Of a stretch of 64,000 nucleotides of DNA, positions 12,839-20,492 are shown piece by piece. Position 1 is the stretch's first letter. Each line of letters starts with the position of its first letter. This stretch comes from JAFLCL01 sp964502175 (lineage in GTDB: Bacteria > Myxococcota_A > Polyangia > Polyangiales > Sandaracinaceae). The notes beneath the pieces were generated by a model, which did not search any database, was not told the origin of the DNA, and saw nothing but the letters and a program-made list of their open reading frames with translations. The stretch spans positions 1 through 64,000 of the forward strand of contig CAZCVE010000008.1 in assembly GCA_964502175.1 (NCBI GenBank). Direction: 5' to 3'. Position numbers and translations under genes: made by a program.

Positions 12839-13870
12839 TTACGGCGCTGCGGCGGCGGACGAGGTGATGAGGGAGGGGATCGCGACGATCGCGCCCGTGG
12901 TGGCGAGCGAGAGGAACGCGCTGATCGAGGCCATCACGTCGCGCAGATCCGCGTGCCCTGCGCTCGCGACGTACACGATGTCGCCGGGGGCGAGCACCAC
13001 GTCGGGCGCGCGTCCGTCGACGATGTCCGCGACGCTCGCCTGATAGACGCGCGGATGCTCCGAGTCGCCGCGGATCACGCGGATGTCGCCCCAGTTGCCG
13101 TCGCGCGTGAGGCCGCCTGCGAGCGCCAGCGCCTGCGTGATGCGCATGCCCGGGCGATGCTGCATCACCTGCGAGGTCGTGACCTGTCCGAGCACGGACA
13201 CGAGTCGCTGGAGATCGGCGGGCACGTAGAGCACGTCGCCCGGGCGGATCCGGATGTTGTGCCGAGGGTCGCCGTTGAGGGCGAGCGTGACCGAGACGGG
13301 CAGTGACTCGCCGCGACGCACGAGGCGGGCGCCGCCGAGGTCTGCGCCCGAGAAGCCGACGCTGGACTCTTCGTTGCGCGCCGGCCCGCCCGCCTCCGCG
13401 AGGAGATCCGCGAGGCGCATGCCGGGCGTGACCGAGACGCGTCCAGGCTCCTGCACGGCGCCGATCACCGTCGCGACGTGCCCGCGCGCGTCGGCGAGGA
13501 GGATGCTCACGCGGACCGTGCGGTCGTACTGACGCAGCGCGGTCTCGAGGCGCTGCTCGGCCTCCGTGAGCGGGACGCCGCCCACCTGCACGTCGCCGGC
13601 GAGCGGCACGTGCACGACGCCGCGCTCGTCGATCACGAGGTTCGGCTGCTCTTCGCGCTCGGCCGACTGGAGCACGAGGGTGATCACGTCACCCGGCTCG
13701 AGCGACAGCGCGAGGGCCGTGTCGTCGTCGACCCCCGCGGGGACGATGGACTCGGAGTGACCGAAGGCGTCCCGCTCACTCGGGAGCGTGGGCGCCCGCG
13801 GAAACGACGGGGTGCAAGCGCTCAGCGCGGCGAGCGCGACGGCGGTCGAGAGGAGGAGATGACGCGTCAC
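12839..13870 (-). CDS. Wza-type polysaccharide export lipoprotein (SLBB domains)
   Basis: 343 residues from the GTG at 13868-13870. The N-terminus MTRHLLLSTAVALAALSAC is a lipoprotein signal with Cys19 as the lipid site. A Poly_export region (LEPGDVITLVLQSAE.. LVIDERGVVHVPLAGDV) is followed by two SLBB-like repeats, each with a VxVxGxVxxPG-type segment (VIGAVQEPGRVSVTPGMRLADLL and VLGQVTTSQVMQHRPGMRITQAL), and by PGDVLYVPAD and PGDIVYVAS. A C-terminal hydrophobic helix near 315-335 is expected to span the outer membrane, as in Wza. It would form the export channel for the glycan made by this locus. The longer in-frame extension to 14338 overlaps the Hpt gene and is a shadow. Confidence 0.9.
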   Translation of the reverse strand: MTRHLLLSTAVALAALSACTPSFPRAPTLPSERDAFGHSESIVPAGVDDDTALALSLEPGDVITLVLQSAEREEQPNLVIDERGVVHVPLAGDVQVGGVPLTEAEQRLETALRQYDRTVRVSILLADARGHVATVIGAVQEPGRVSVTPGMRLADLLAEAGGPARNEESSVGFSGADLGGARLVRRGESLPVSVTLALNGDPRHNIRIRPGDVLYVPADLQRLVSVLGQVTTSQVMQHRPGMRITQALALAGGLTRDGNWGDIRVIRGDSEHPRVYQASVADIVDGRAPDVVLAPGDIVYVASAGHADLRDVMASISAFLSLATTGAIVAIPSLITSSAAAAP

Positions 13871-13929
13871 CGGGCCCGGATAGCTTCGACGCGTCCGCGG
13901 CGCAACGACCCTCGCGTCGGCGGGGTGCC

Positions 13930-14292
13930 TCAGCCCGTGCTGGCGAGGCGCTCGCGGAGCGCCGCGAGGCTGACGTCTTTGGTCGCGAGCACGTCGCGCG
14001 CAGCGTCCATCGCCCCGAGATCGCCGGCACCCGCGAGGGTCTCGCAGCGCGCTGCCGCGTCGGCCATGCGCGTCGCCCCGACCTGCCGCAGCACGCTCTT
14101 GATGCGGTGGGCGTGGGAGCGCATCGCGGCGAGGTTGCCCGCCACCATCGCCACCTCGAGCTCGGCGGCGCAGTGCACGATCGACGTGAGCGACTCGGCC
14201 ACGAGATCGCGGACGAGCTCGGTGTCGCCGTGGCTGCGCGCCTGCGCCGTGAGGCGATCGAGGATGCTCGGATCGAAGACGGGGGGGCCCAT
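13930..14292 (-). CDS. Hpt-domain histidine phosphotransfer protein
   Basis: 120 residues, a single four-helix Hpt domain. The phospho-acceptor motif is AHRIKSVLRQVGA with His62, matching the AHxLKGxxxxxGA pattern of HPt proteins. Such proteins relay phosphoryl groups between hybrid kinases and response regulators; no partner kinase or receiver domain lies beside it, so it must act in trans. The ATG at 14290-14292 is the only reasonable start. It is divergent from the hydrolase gene across about 120 nt and is not obviously part of the polysaccharide operon, though it is the next gene in the same direction 59 nt upstream of the export lipoprotein gene. Confidence 0.85.
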   Translation of the reverse strand: MGPPVFDPSILDRLTAQARSHGDTELVRDLVAESLTSIVHCAAELEVAMVAGNLAAMRSHAHRIKSVLRQVGATRMADAAARCETLAGAGDLGAMDAARDVLATKDVSLAALRERLASTG

Positions 14293-14360
14293 CGGTCCGA
14301 GACCGTGCCTCGCCGCCTCGCCCACCACAAGCACCCATCGGATGGGCGGCCCACCCAACA

Positions 14361-14390
14361 TTGGATCCCCCAGGACCGACGGCCTACAGT
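14361..14390 (+). promoter_or_regulatory. Candidate sigma-70-type promoter for the alpha/beta hydrolase
   Basis: TTGGAT (14361-14366) and TACAGT (14385-14390), separated by 18 nt, lie 22 nt upstream of the GTG start at 14413. Each hexamer matches four consensus positions. Confidence 0.4.
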
Positions 14391-14412
14391 GCCGCCCCGT
14401 GCAGGCCGCCGC

Positions 14413-15318
14413 GTGAGAGAGCTCGAAGCCCAGGTCGAAGAGAGGCGCATACGCTCGTTCGACGGCGCCGAGATCGCCTACCACGTGGTGGGGCGCGGGC
14501 GGCCGGTGTTGCTCGTGAACGGGCTCGGCGGCAGCTGGAGGGCGTGGTCGCACCAGATCCGTCGGTTCTCCGCGACGCATCGCTTCGTGAGCTGGGACTA
14601 CCGCGGCATGTACCGCTCGCCGGTGCCTCGCGACCGCGACGAGCTCGCCGTGGCGCGGCACGCGCTGGACGGTCTCGCCGTGCTCGCCGCGGAAGGCATC
14701 ACGCGGTGCGACGCGTTCGGATGGTCGATGGGCGTGCAGGTCAGCCTCGAGATGTTTCGCAGCGCGCCGACGCTCTTCTCGAGCCTCGTCTTGATCAACG
14801 GCGTCGCAGGCAGTCCGTTCAAGACGCTCGGCGGTGTCCCGGGCGCGGGCGGCTGCGCGCCGTCGCTCTTGCGAGGCTTTCAGCGCGCTCCGGGCCTCTT
14901 GACCGCGATCACCACGCACGCCGTGAGCTGGCCCGGCACCGTCGATCTCGCGGTGCGCCTCGGCATCGCCGCCCAGACGATCGACCGCGACGTCTTCGGC
15001 ACGCTCGCGCGCTCGTTCGCCGAGATCGACATGGGCGTCTACGCGCGGATCCTCGAGCAGCTGGGTGAGCACGACGCGCACGACGTGCTGCCTCGGATCC
15101 GCGTCCCGCTCCTCATGATCGCGGGCGGACGCGACATGATGACGCCCCGCATCGCGGCGGAGCGGATCGTGCGCGGCGTGGCGAAGGGCGAGCTCTTCGT
15201 CGTACCCGACGGCACGCACTACATCGCGGTCGAGTACCCCGACCTCTTGAACGAGCGCATCGAGCGCTTCCATCGAGAGCACGGCCTCGACGCCGCGTCG
15301 CCCGCGGTGGCGGCGTGA
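14413..15318 (+). CDS. Alpha/beta hydrolase
   Basis: 301 residues from GTG. Canonical alpha/beta hydrolase layout: oxyanion-loop segment LLVNGLGGSW, nucleophile elbow GWSMG (near residue 102), acid-containing AGGRDMMTPR and catalytic His in VPDGTHYIAVEYP. There is no signal peptide, so it is cytoplasmic. It resembles lactone/ester hydrolases and C-C bond hydrolases of the 3-oxoadipate enol-lactonase type, but the substrate cannot be assigned. Its stop overlaps the GTG of the following lipoprotein gene (GTGA), and the operon continues to the glutamine amidotransferase gene. Confidence 0.85.
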   Translation: MRELEAQVEERRIRSFDGAEIAYHVVGRGRPVLLVNGLGGSWRAWSHQIRRFSATHRFVSWDYRGMYRSPVPRDRDELAVARHALDGLAVLAAEGITRCDAFGWSMGVQVSLEMFRSAPTLFSSLVLINGVAGSPFKTLGGVPGAGGCAPSLLRGFQRAPGLLTAITTHAVSWPGTVDLAVRLGIAAQTIDRDVFGTLARSFAEIDMGVYARILEQLGEHDAHDVLPRIRVPLLMIAGGRDMMTPRIAAERIVRGVAKGELFVVPDGTHYIAVEYPDLLNERIERFHREHGLDAASPAVAA

Positions 15319-15974
15319 GTCGTCTCCTCCGCGCCTCGTGGGTCCGCCTCGCGCTCGGGATCGCCGCGCCCGTCGCGATGCCGCTCGCGCTCGCCTCGTG
15401 CTCGTCGGGTGAAGACGCGACCCCGCAGCGAGAGGATCTCGAGGCCGACGCGCGCGCGCTCGCCAACGCCATGCTCGAGGACCCCGCGCGCCTGCCCCTC
15501 GAGGAGGTCGACGAGGCCTTTCGTGACGATCGACCCGTGCTCGCGGCCGACCTCATCACGCAGGGCGCGCGGCCCGCGACCGAGCGACAGATCGAGCGCA
15601 TCCGAGCCCTCGAGATCACGAGCGCCGAAGGTCGACGGCTTCGCTCACGCTGCGTGCGCCTCTACCGCGCGCGCCTCACCGCGCTCGAGGGGATGCGCGA
15701 CGCACTCTCGCGCGGCATCGGCCAAGAAGACGAGCAGCTCGTGCTCGCCATGCACGCCGACGCGGAGGCGCAGGTCGCGATCGTCGCGTTCGAAGACGAG
15801 CTCGCGCGCCTCGCGCCGATGGACGATGGTCGTCCCCCGCTCGAGCAGCGCGGCGCGCCGCCGCAGCTGCCCGGCCGCGAAGACGGCATCGCGGACGATC
15901 CCTCGCCCGCCGAACGCCCCGAGGATCCGAACCCCGGCGCGGCCGAGCCGATCGCGCCGCCCGAGCCGGAGTAG
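15315..15974 (+). CDS. Hypothetical lipoprotein
   Basis: 219 residues from a GTG that overlaps the hydrolase stop by 4 nt. A hydrophobic signal (LALGIAAPVAMPLALASCSS) ends in a lipobox with Cys29. The middle is strongly charged and helical (about 40-165, many Glu/Arg), and the tail after about residue 170 is Pro/Glu/Asp-rich and probably disordered. I recognise no domain. It is probably an outer-membrane lipoprotein facing the periplasm. Confidence 0.75.
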   Translation: MSRLLRASWVRLALGIAAPVAMPLALASCSSGEDATPQREDLEADARALANAMLEDPARLPLEEVDEAFRDDRPVLAADLITQGARPATERQIERIRALEITSAEGRRLRSRCVRLYRARLTALEGMRDALSRGIGQEDEQLVLAMHADAEAQVAIVAFEDELARLAPMDDGRPPLEQRGAPPQLPGREDGIADDPSPAERPEDPNPGAAEPIAPPEPE

Positions 15975-15983
15975 GGCGCGGCG

Positions 15984-16622
15984 ATGAAGGCGCCCGAGCC
16001 CACGCGCCTCCGCGAGCGAGCCGCGGTGTTGGTGATCGACAACTACGACTCGTTCACGTTCAACCTCGTGCAGCTGATCGCCAGCCTGCTGCGGGCGGGC
16101 GGACGCTCGGAGGACGACGTGCTGGTCGTGCGCAACGACGTGGTCCGCGCGAGCGTGATCCTCGCGTCGTCTCCGGGTGCCGTCTTGCTGTCGCCCGGCC
16201 CGGGTCTGCCGCGCCACGCCGGCGTGTGCTCCGAGCTGGTCGACACGGCGCCCGACACGCTGCCGATCTTCGGCGTGTGCCTCGGCATGCAGATCCTCGC
16301 CGAGGCGCGCGGCGCGAAGGTCGTGCGCGCGAGAGAGCTCATGCACGGCCGCACGAGCGTGCTCCGGCACGACGCGGAGGGCTGCTTCGAGGGTCTGCCG
16401 CCGTCGCTGCGCGTGATGCGGTACCACTCGTGGGCCGTCGACCCCGCGAGCCTTCCGACCGGGCTCGTCGCGACCGCGTGGGCCGACGACGAGACGCTCA
16501 TGGGCATGCGCGAGCGCGCGCGTCCGCGTGAGGCCGTGCAGTTCCATCCGGAGTCGTTCCTCACCGAGCACGGCCCCGCGATGCTCGCCCGCTTCGTGGC
16601 GCTGGGGATCGCGCGGACCTGA
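15984..16622 (+). CDS. Glutamine amidotransferase, anthranilate/aminodeoxychorismate synthase component II
   Basis: 212 residues of class I glutamine amidotransferase. It releases ammonia from glutamine for anthranilate or 4-amino-4-deoxychorismate synthesis. The signature VIDNYDSFTFNLVQ is followed by LLSPGPGLPRHAG, the nucleophile in FGVCLGMQ (Cys99) and the His/Glu pair in QFHPESFLTEHG (H188, E190), so the catalytic triad is intact. No TrpE or PabB partner is in the window. It starts 9 nt after the lipoprotein stop and is probably the last gene of that operon. TrpG and PabA cannot be distinguished here. Confidence 0.9.
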   Translation: MKAPEPTRLRERAAVLVIDNYDSFTFNLVQLIASLLRAGGRSEDDVLVVRNDVVRASVILASSPGAVLLSPGPGLPRHAGVCSELVDTAPDTLPIFGVCLGMQILAEARGAKVVRARELMHGRTSVLRHDAEGCFEGLPPSLRVMRYHSWAVDPASLPTGLVATAWADDETLMGMRERARPREAVQFHPESFLTEHGPAMLARFVALGIART

Positions 16623-16626
16623 GAGA

Positions 16627-16648
16627 CCGAGAAACTTTCGTTTCTCGG
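16627..16648 (+). terminator. Hairpin after the amidotransferase gene
   Basis: A 9-bp perfect stem with a 4-nt loop begins 5 nt after the TGA. No T-run follows on the plus strand, so termination would depend on the stem or on Rho. Confidence 0.5.
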
Positions 16649-16671
16649 GATCGAACCGTCGTACGGGGTTT

Positions 16672-16708
16672 GGGGGCAACGCCCCCAACGCGCGGCGCTT
16701 GCGCCGCG
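16672..16708. repeat. Pair of tight palindromes (REP-like)
   Basis: Two adjacent hairpins, with 6-bp and 8-bp stems and loops of 3 and 2 nt, are separated by 4 nt. A third related palindrome lies at 16873-16891. Tight GC-rich palindromes in tandem between genes are typical of REP/BIME elements; copy number elsewhere cannot be judged from this window. Confidence 0.45.
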
Positions 16709-16968
16709 GACAACTGAGTTTCTGCGCGTCTGTCGGCGCGCGCTCGGGGGCTCGGGCGGCTCGGGCGCCCCCGGACCCCGGCCGGGTTCTCCCGTGCTCG
16801 CGACTTCGTCGCTGCGCGCGTGTCCGATCACCGGCTCAGTCGTCGAAGACTCCTCCATCGACTCCCGCTCCAGGGGTTGCTGCGCAACCCCGCCGCGAGG
16901 CGCCCCGAAGAACGATTCCTTCTCGGTGAGCGCCCCACGGGGAACTCGCGCGGGCCGGATCGCTGTCG

Positions 16969-16974
16969 TACAAA
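16969..16974 (+). promoter_or_regulatory. Candidate -10 element directly upstream of an ATG
   Basis: TACAAA ends exactly 6 nt before the ATG at 16981, the distance expected if transcription starts at the ATG itself (leaderless mRNA). No Shine-Dalgarno sequence fits in between. Confidence 0.35.
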
Positions 16975-16980
16975 GGGCCG

Positions 16981-18045
16981 ATGCAGACGGTCCTCGTGAC
17001 CGGTGCCGCGGGCACCGTCGGGAACTACGCCGTGAGCCTCGCCGAGGCCGCCGGCTACCGCGTGATCGCGACCGACGTGTCCGCCAAGGGCATCGCGGTG
17101 CCGGTGCGCGGCGAGGTCCGCGCGGGTGACCTCCGCGACGCGGCGTTCATCGAGCGTCTCGTCCGTGGCGTCGATCACGTCATCCACACCGCCGCGCTGC
17201 TCGACGTGGGCACGCCCTACGAGGCGCTCCGCGCCGTGAACACCGACGCGGTGGCGACGCTGTTCGATCTCGCGAGCGCGGCTGGCGCCAAGCGCTTCAT
17301 CCATGTCTCCACCGCGATGCTCTACGCGCAGGGCCAGAAGGGCCCGATCGCCGAGGGCGCGCCGGTGCTGCCGCGTGGTCCGCACGGTCGGAGCAAGCGT
17401 GACGCCGAGCAGCTCCTCGAAGAGCGCAAGGGCAAGGGCGCGCGCTGGACGATCGTGCGCGCGGCCCCGCTCTACGGACGACGCGGCCGTCACCTCGCCG
17501 CGATCCTCCTCACCGTCGGCCCCGCGCTGCGGTTGACCATGCCGATCCTCCCGCGTCCGGCGGGCGGCCCCGTGCACAACTTCGTGCACGCCGAAGACGT
17601 CGCCCGCGCGCTCCTCCACGTGCTGCCGCGCGACGAGACGGCGCACCGCATCTTCAACGTGGCCGACGACGATCCGCTCACGCTCGGCGAGCGCGTCGCA
17701 GAGACGTTCCGCGCGTACGGCCTCCACACGCTGCCCGCGGGCGAAGCGCCGCGCAGCCTGCTCGATCGGGTCGCCCACCTGTTCCAAGCGCCGGGCGCGC
17801 ACCAGAGCCTCGACCGCGGCCTGCTCGCTGCGTGGCGCCTCGTGGTGCTGCGCCATGGCCTCAAGCCTGCGCTCCGATCGCGCGTGGATCGCGAGGCGCT
17901 CACGCTCCTCTACGACGACCTCGCGCTCGACACGACCGCGCTCCGCGCGACCGGCTGGTCGCCACGCTTTCCGCGCTTCACCGAGGGGTGGCGCCAGGTG
18001 CTCCGCTGGTACCAGGCCGAGCGCTGGGCGCCCCGCTATGGCTGA
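16981..18045 (+). CDS. Extended SDR (NAD-dependent epimerase/dehydratase-like) with altered active site
   Basis: 354 residues. The Rossmann motif VLVTGAAGTVG at the N-terminus and a TDV acidic strand end indicate nucleotide binding. HVSTAMLYAQG matches the catalytic Ser region of the extended SDR/3-beta-HSD-like group, and NFVHAEDVARALLHVL is the usual substrate-domain segment. Where the catalytic YxxxK should be, the sequence reads GPHGRSKRDAE: Lys139 is kept but Tyr is replaced by His135. The enzyme may use a different proton donor or may bind rather than convert its ligand. A candidate leaderless promoter precedes it. It is followed 27 nt later by a lipase-like hydrolase gene. Confidence 0.85.
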   Translation: MQTVLVTGAAGTVGNYAVSLAEAAGYRVIATDVSAKGIAVPVRGEVRAGDLRDAAFIERLVRGVDHVIHTAALLDVGTPYEALRAVNTDAVATLFDLASAAGAKRFIHVSTAMLYAQGQKGPIAEGAPVLPRGPHGRSKRDAEQLLEERKGKGARWTIVRAAPLYGRRGRHLAAILLTVGPALRLTMPILPRPAGGPVHNFVHAEDVARALLHVLPRDETAHRIFNVADDDPLTLGERVAETFRAYGLHTLPAGEAPRSLLDRVAHLFQAPGAHQSLDRGLLAAWRLVVLRHGLKPALRSRVDREALTLLYDDLALDTTALRATGWSPRFPRFTEGWRQVLRWYQAERWAPRYG

Positions 18046-18072
18046 CCTCTCTCTCGCTCACGGGTCAGCCGG

Positions 18073-18771
18073 GTGACCGCGGTGCTGGGCTCGACCGGTC
18101 GGGGCTCTCTGCGTCGCGAGCTCCGCGCCGTGCTGCGACAGGGTGAGCTCATCGCGCGCGCATCGCGCAGCGAGGACGGCGTGGGGCCGAGCCTCGGCCA
18201 AGGCGCGCGGCTCGTGGTGTTCGTGCACGGCTTCATGGCCCGCGGTCCGGTCTGGGGACCGATGCGCGAGGCCGTCGTCGCGGCCCACGACGTCGAGACG
18301 ATCGATCTCAGCTACGGGCCGCTCGAGACGTTCGAGGGCGTCTGCGAGCGCGTTCGACGCATCGTGGAGCGCCTGCATGCGAACCGGCCCGTCACGCTCG
18401 TCGGCCACTCGCTCGGCGGCCTGGTGTCGCGGCGCATCGTCCAGACCGACGACGACGTCGGCGCGCGCGTCGACCGCCTGCTGACGCTCGCGAGCCCTCA
18501 CGACGGCACGCGCGCCGCGCGCATCCCTGCCGGTCCGCTGGTCGCGGCGATCCGACCCGGCTCGTCGGTGCTGCGCGCGCTCGAGACGGACCGTCACCTC
18601 CTCGATCGCGTGCACCGCGTCGCGGTCGTCGCCGCGCGCGACCGCATGATCACGCCGCCGTCGTCGGCTGCGCAGCTCCCCGGCGCCGAGGTCGTGTGGC
18701 TCGACGTGGGCCACAACGAGATCCTGTTCGACCCGGCCGCGATCGAGATCGTGAAGCGCCACGTGACCTGA
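18073..18771 (+). CDS. Alpha/beta hydrolase, lipase/PGAP1-like
   Basis: 232 residues from GTG. VVFVHGFMARGPVWGPM is the oxyanion HG motif, VGHSLGGLVSRRIV the nucleophile elbow, TLASPHDGTRAARIP a segment typical of triacylglycerol-lipase and PGAP1-like esterases, and a catalytic His lies in WLDVGHNEILFD near the C-terminus. There is no signal peptide. It probably hydrolyses lipid or acyl esters; the substrate is unknown. It is close downstream of the SDR gene and likely co-transcribed with it, and it converges with pilS. Confidence 0.85.
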   Translation: MTAVLGSTGRGSLRRELRAVLRQGELIARASRSEDGVGPSLGQGARLVVFVHGFMARGPVWGPMREAVVAAHDVETIDLSYGPLETFEGVCERVRRIVERLHANRPVTLVGHSLGGLVSRRIVQTDDDVGARVDRLLTLASPHDGTRAARIPAGPLVAAIRPGSSVLRALETDRHLLDRVHRVAVVAARDRMITPPSSAAQLPGAEVVWLDVGHNEILFDPAAIEIVKRHVT

Positions 18772-18788
18772 TCGCCCCCCTCGGGAGC

Positions 18789-20492
18789 TCAGAGCGACAC
18801 TTCGCCCGACGGCGGATCGAAGAGGCGCGGATCACTCGAGCGGAGCTCCGCGTCGTCCGGGAAACGAACGCGGAAGATGCTGCCCTTGGGCGCGTTCGGC
18901 GTCGCCTTGATCTCGCCTTGGTGCGCGTCGACGATCTGCTTCGTGAGCGCGAGGCCGAGGCCGAGCCCGCGGCGACGTCGCGTGAAGAACATGTCGAAGA
19001 GCCGCTCGCGATCGGCCTCGGCGACGCCAGGCCCTTCGTCCGACACCTCGATCACGAGCGCGCGCTCGTCACGCGACACGCGAACCTTCACGCTGCCCTT
19101 GGGCGGTGAGAACTGGATCGCGTTGCGGACGAGGTTCCACAGAACCTGACGGATCTGCTGCGGATCGAACACGCCCATCACCTGATCGTCGGGGACGATC
19201 GCGAGATCGACCGTGACCTCGGACGACGTCCCTCGCCGCGCGAGATCGATCACCTCGCGCGCGATCGGGCTGATCGCGACGCGCACGCGCTCGGCCGGGC
19301 CCGCGCGACCGACCTCGAGCATCGTGGTCACGAGCTCGTTCAGCCGATCCGTCTCCTTGAGCACGGTGTCGAGGAGCTTGCGATCCTCGGCGTCGAGCGC
19401 AGCGGCATCGCGCACCAGCTCCACGGATCCGGAGATCGACCCGAGTGGGTTTCGGATCTCGTGCGCGAGCCCCGCCGCGAGCGAGCCGAGGACCGCGAGC
19501 CGATCGGCGCGCTCTGCCTTCTGCCGGAGGCCCATCAGCTCCGTCAGGTCCTGGAAGATCACGATCGAGCCCTGCTCGGTGCCGTCCGCCGAGCGCAGCG
19601 GCGCGCGCGTGTAGCCCACCGGAAAGGTCGAGGCGTCGCTGCGATGCCCCACCGTCTCGCGTCGCTCGGTCTTCGAAGCCGAGACGTCGAGGAAGCGCGC
19701 GATGGGCTGGCCCACGAGCGCCATCGCCTCGCCGGCCGCGAGGATCGTCGCCGCGGCAGGGTTCGCGCTCGAGATGATGTCGGCGCCATCGAGCGTGACG
19801 AGACCCGACGAGAGCGAGCGGACCACGTCTTCGTGGAGCTGCGCGTATCCCGCCGCGCTCTCGGCGACCCGCGCGAGCTCCGTGCGCGTGCGCTGCAGGC
19901 GATCCCCCAGGCTCGCGGCGAGGCCGCCCACCACCACGAGGCCGACCAAGTTGCGCAGGAGCGCCGTCGCCAGCACCGCGCCCGTCGGCGCGTACGTGCC
20001 CATCGGCTGGTCGCTCGGACCGGGCAGACCTCCGTTGGCCAGGCCGAGCGCGATGGTGCCGTAGAGGACGACGCTGAGCCCCGCGACGAGGGTCGCGCTC
20101 CTCCCCGAGCCGACGAGGGCGGTCGCGAGCACGCTCGCTCCGTAGAGGAACACGAAGCCGCTCTGCGCACCGCCCGTGAGGTAGACGAGGCCGCTCGTCA
20201 GGACGAGGTCGGTGCCGATCTGCAAGGCACCGAGCCGGTCGAGCCGCGTCCCGCGCGTGATCGCGATCGCGCTGGCCGCGCTGGCCGCGTAGGCCGCGCC
20301 GATGAGGCCGTAGACGCCGTGCCACGTGAATCCGTCGGCGCGCAGGTCTGCGAACAGCAGCGTCCCGCCGAGCACGGTCGTCGCGATGACCAGCCGGCCG
20401 AGGAGCGCGAGCTGCAGCCGCCGCGCGAGGATCCCCTTGGCGAGGATCTCCGGCGCGGCGGTTCCGTCGTCGGGCGGCGGCGCCGGGCTCAA
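18789..20492 (-). CDS. pilS: PilS-type sensor histidine kinase
   Basis: 567 residues. The N-terminal part (about 25-195) is hydrophobic, with about six TM helices and no large periplasmic loop, as in PilS. A PAS domain follows (about 205-330), then HisKA with GLAHEIRNPLGSISG (His344) and an HATPase domain with an N box (NLVRNAIQF), G1 (DEGPGV) and G2 (GLGLGLALTK). PilS senses pilin levels and phosphorylates the NtrC-type regulator PilR to switch pilA transcription. The TTG start at 20490-20492 overlaps the pilC stop by 4 nt (TTGA); no better ATG keeps the first TM. A pilR gene is not present downstream, where the next gene is a convergent hydrolase. Confidence 0.88.
   Translation of the reverse strand: MSPAPPPDDGTAAPEILAKGILARRLQLALLGRLVIATTVLGGTLLFADLRADGFTWHGVYGLIGAAYAASAASAIAITRGTRLDRLGALQIGTDLVLTSGLVYLTGGAQSGFVFLYGASVLATALVGSGRSATLVAGLSVVLYGTIALGLANGGLPGPSDQPMGTYAPTGAVLATALLRNLVGLVVVGGLAASLGDRLQRTRTELARVAESAAGYAQLHEDVVRSLSSGLVTLDGADIISSANPAAATILAAGEAMALVGQPIARFLDVSASKTERRETVGHRSDASTFPVGYTRAPLRSADGTEQGSIVIFQDLTELMGLRQKAERADRLAVLGSLAAGLAHEIRNPLGSISGSVELVRDAAALDAEDRKLLDTVLKETDRLNELVTTMLEVGRAGPAERVRVAISPIAREVIDLARRGTSSEVTVDLAIVPDDQVMGVFDPQQIRQVLWNLVRNAIQFSPPKGSVKVRVSRDERALVIEVSDEGPGVAEADRERLFDMFFTRRRRGLGLGLALTKQIVDAHQGEIKATPNAPKGSIFRVRFPDDAELRSSDPRLFDPPSGEVSL

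Larger units (their letters stand above)
16623..16980. other. Intergenic region with several palindromes
   Basis: 358 nt without a convincing gene. It holds four perfect or near-perfect hairpins: 16627-16648 (CCGAGAAAC-TTTC-GTTTCTCGG), 16672-16686 (GGGGGC-AAC-GCCCCC), 16691-16708 (CGCGGCGC-TT-GCGCCGCG) and 16873-16891 (GGGGTTG-CTGCG-CAACCCC). The first probably ends the amidotransferase operon. The others look like short REP-type elements. The final bases include a candidate -10 for the next gene. Confidence 0.7.
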
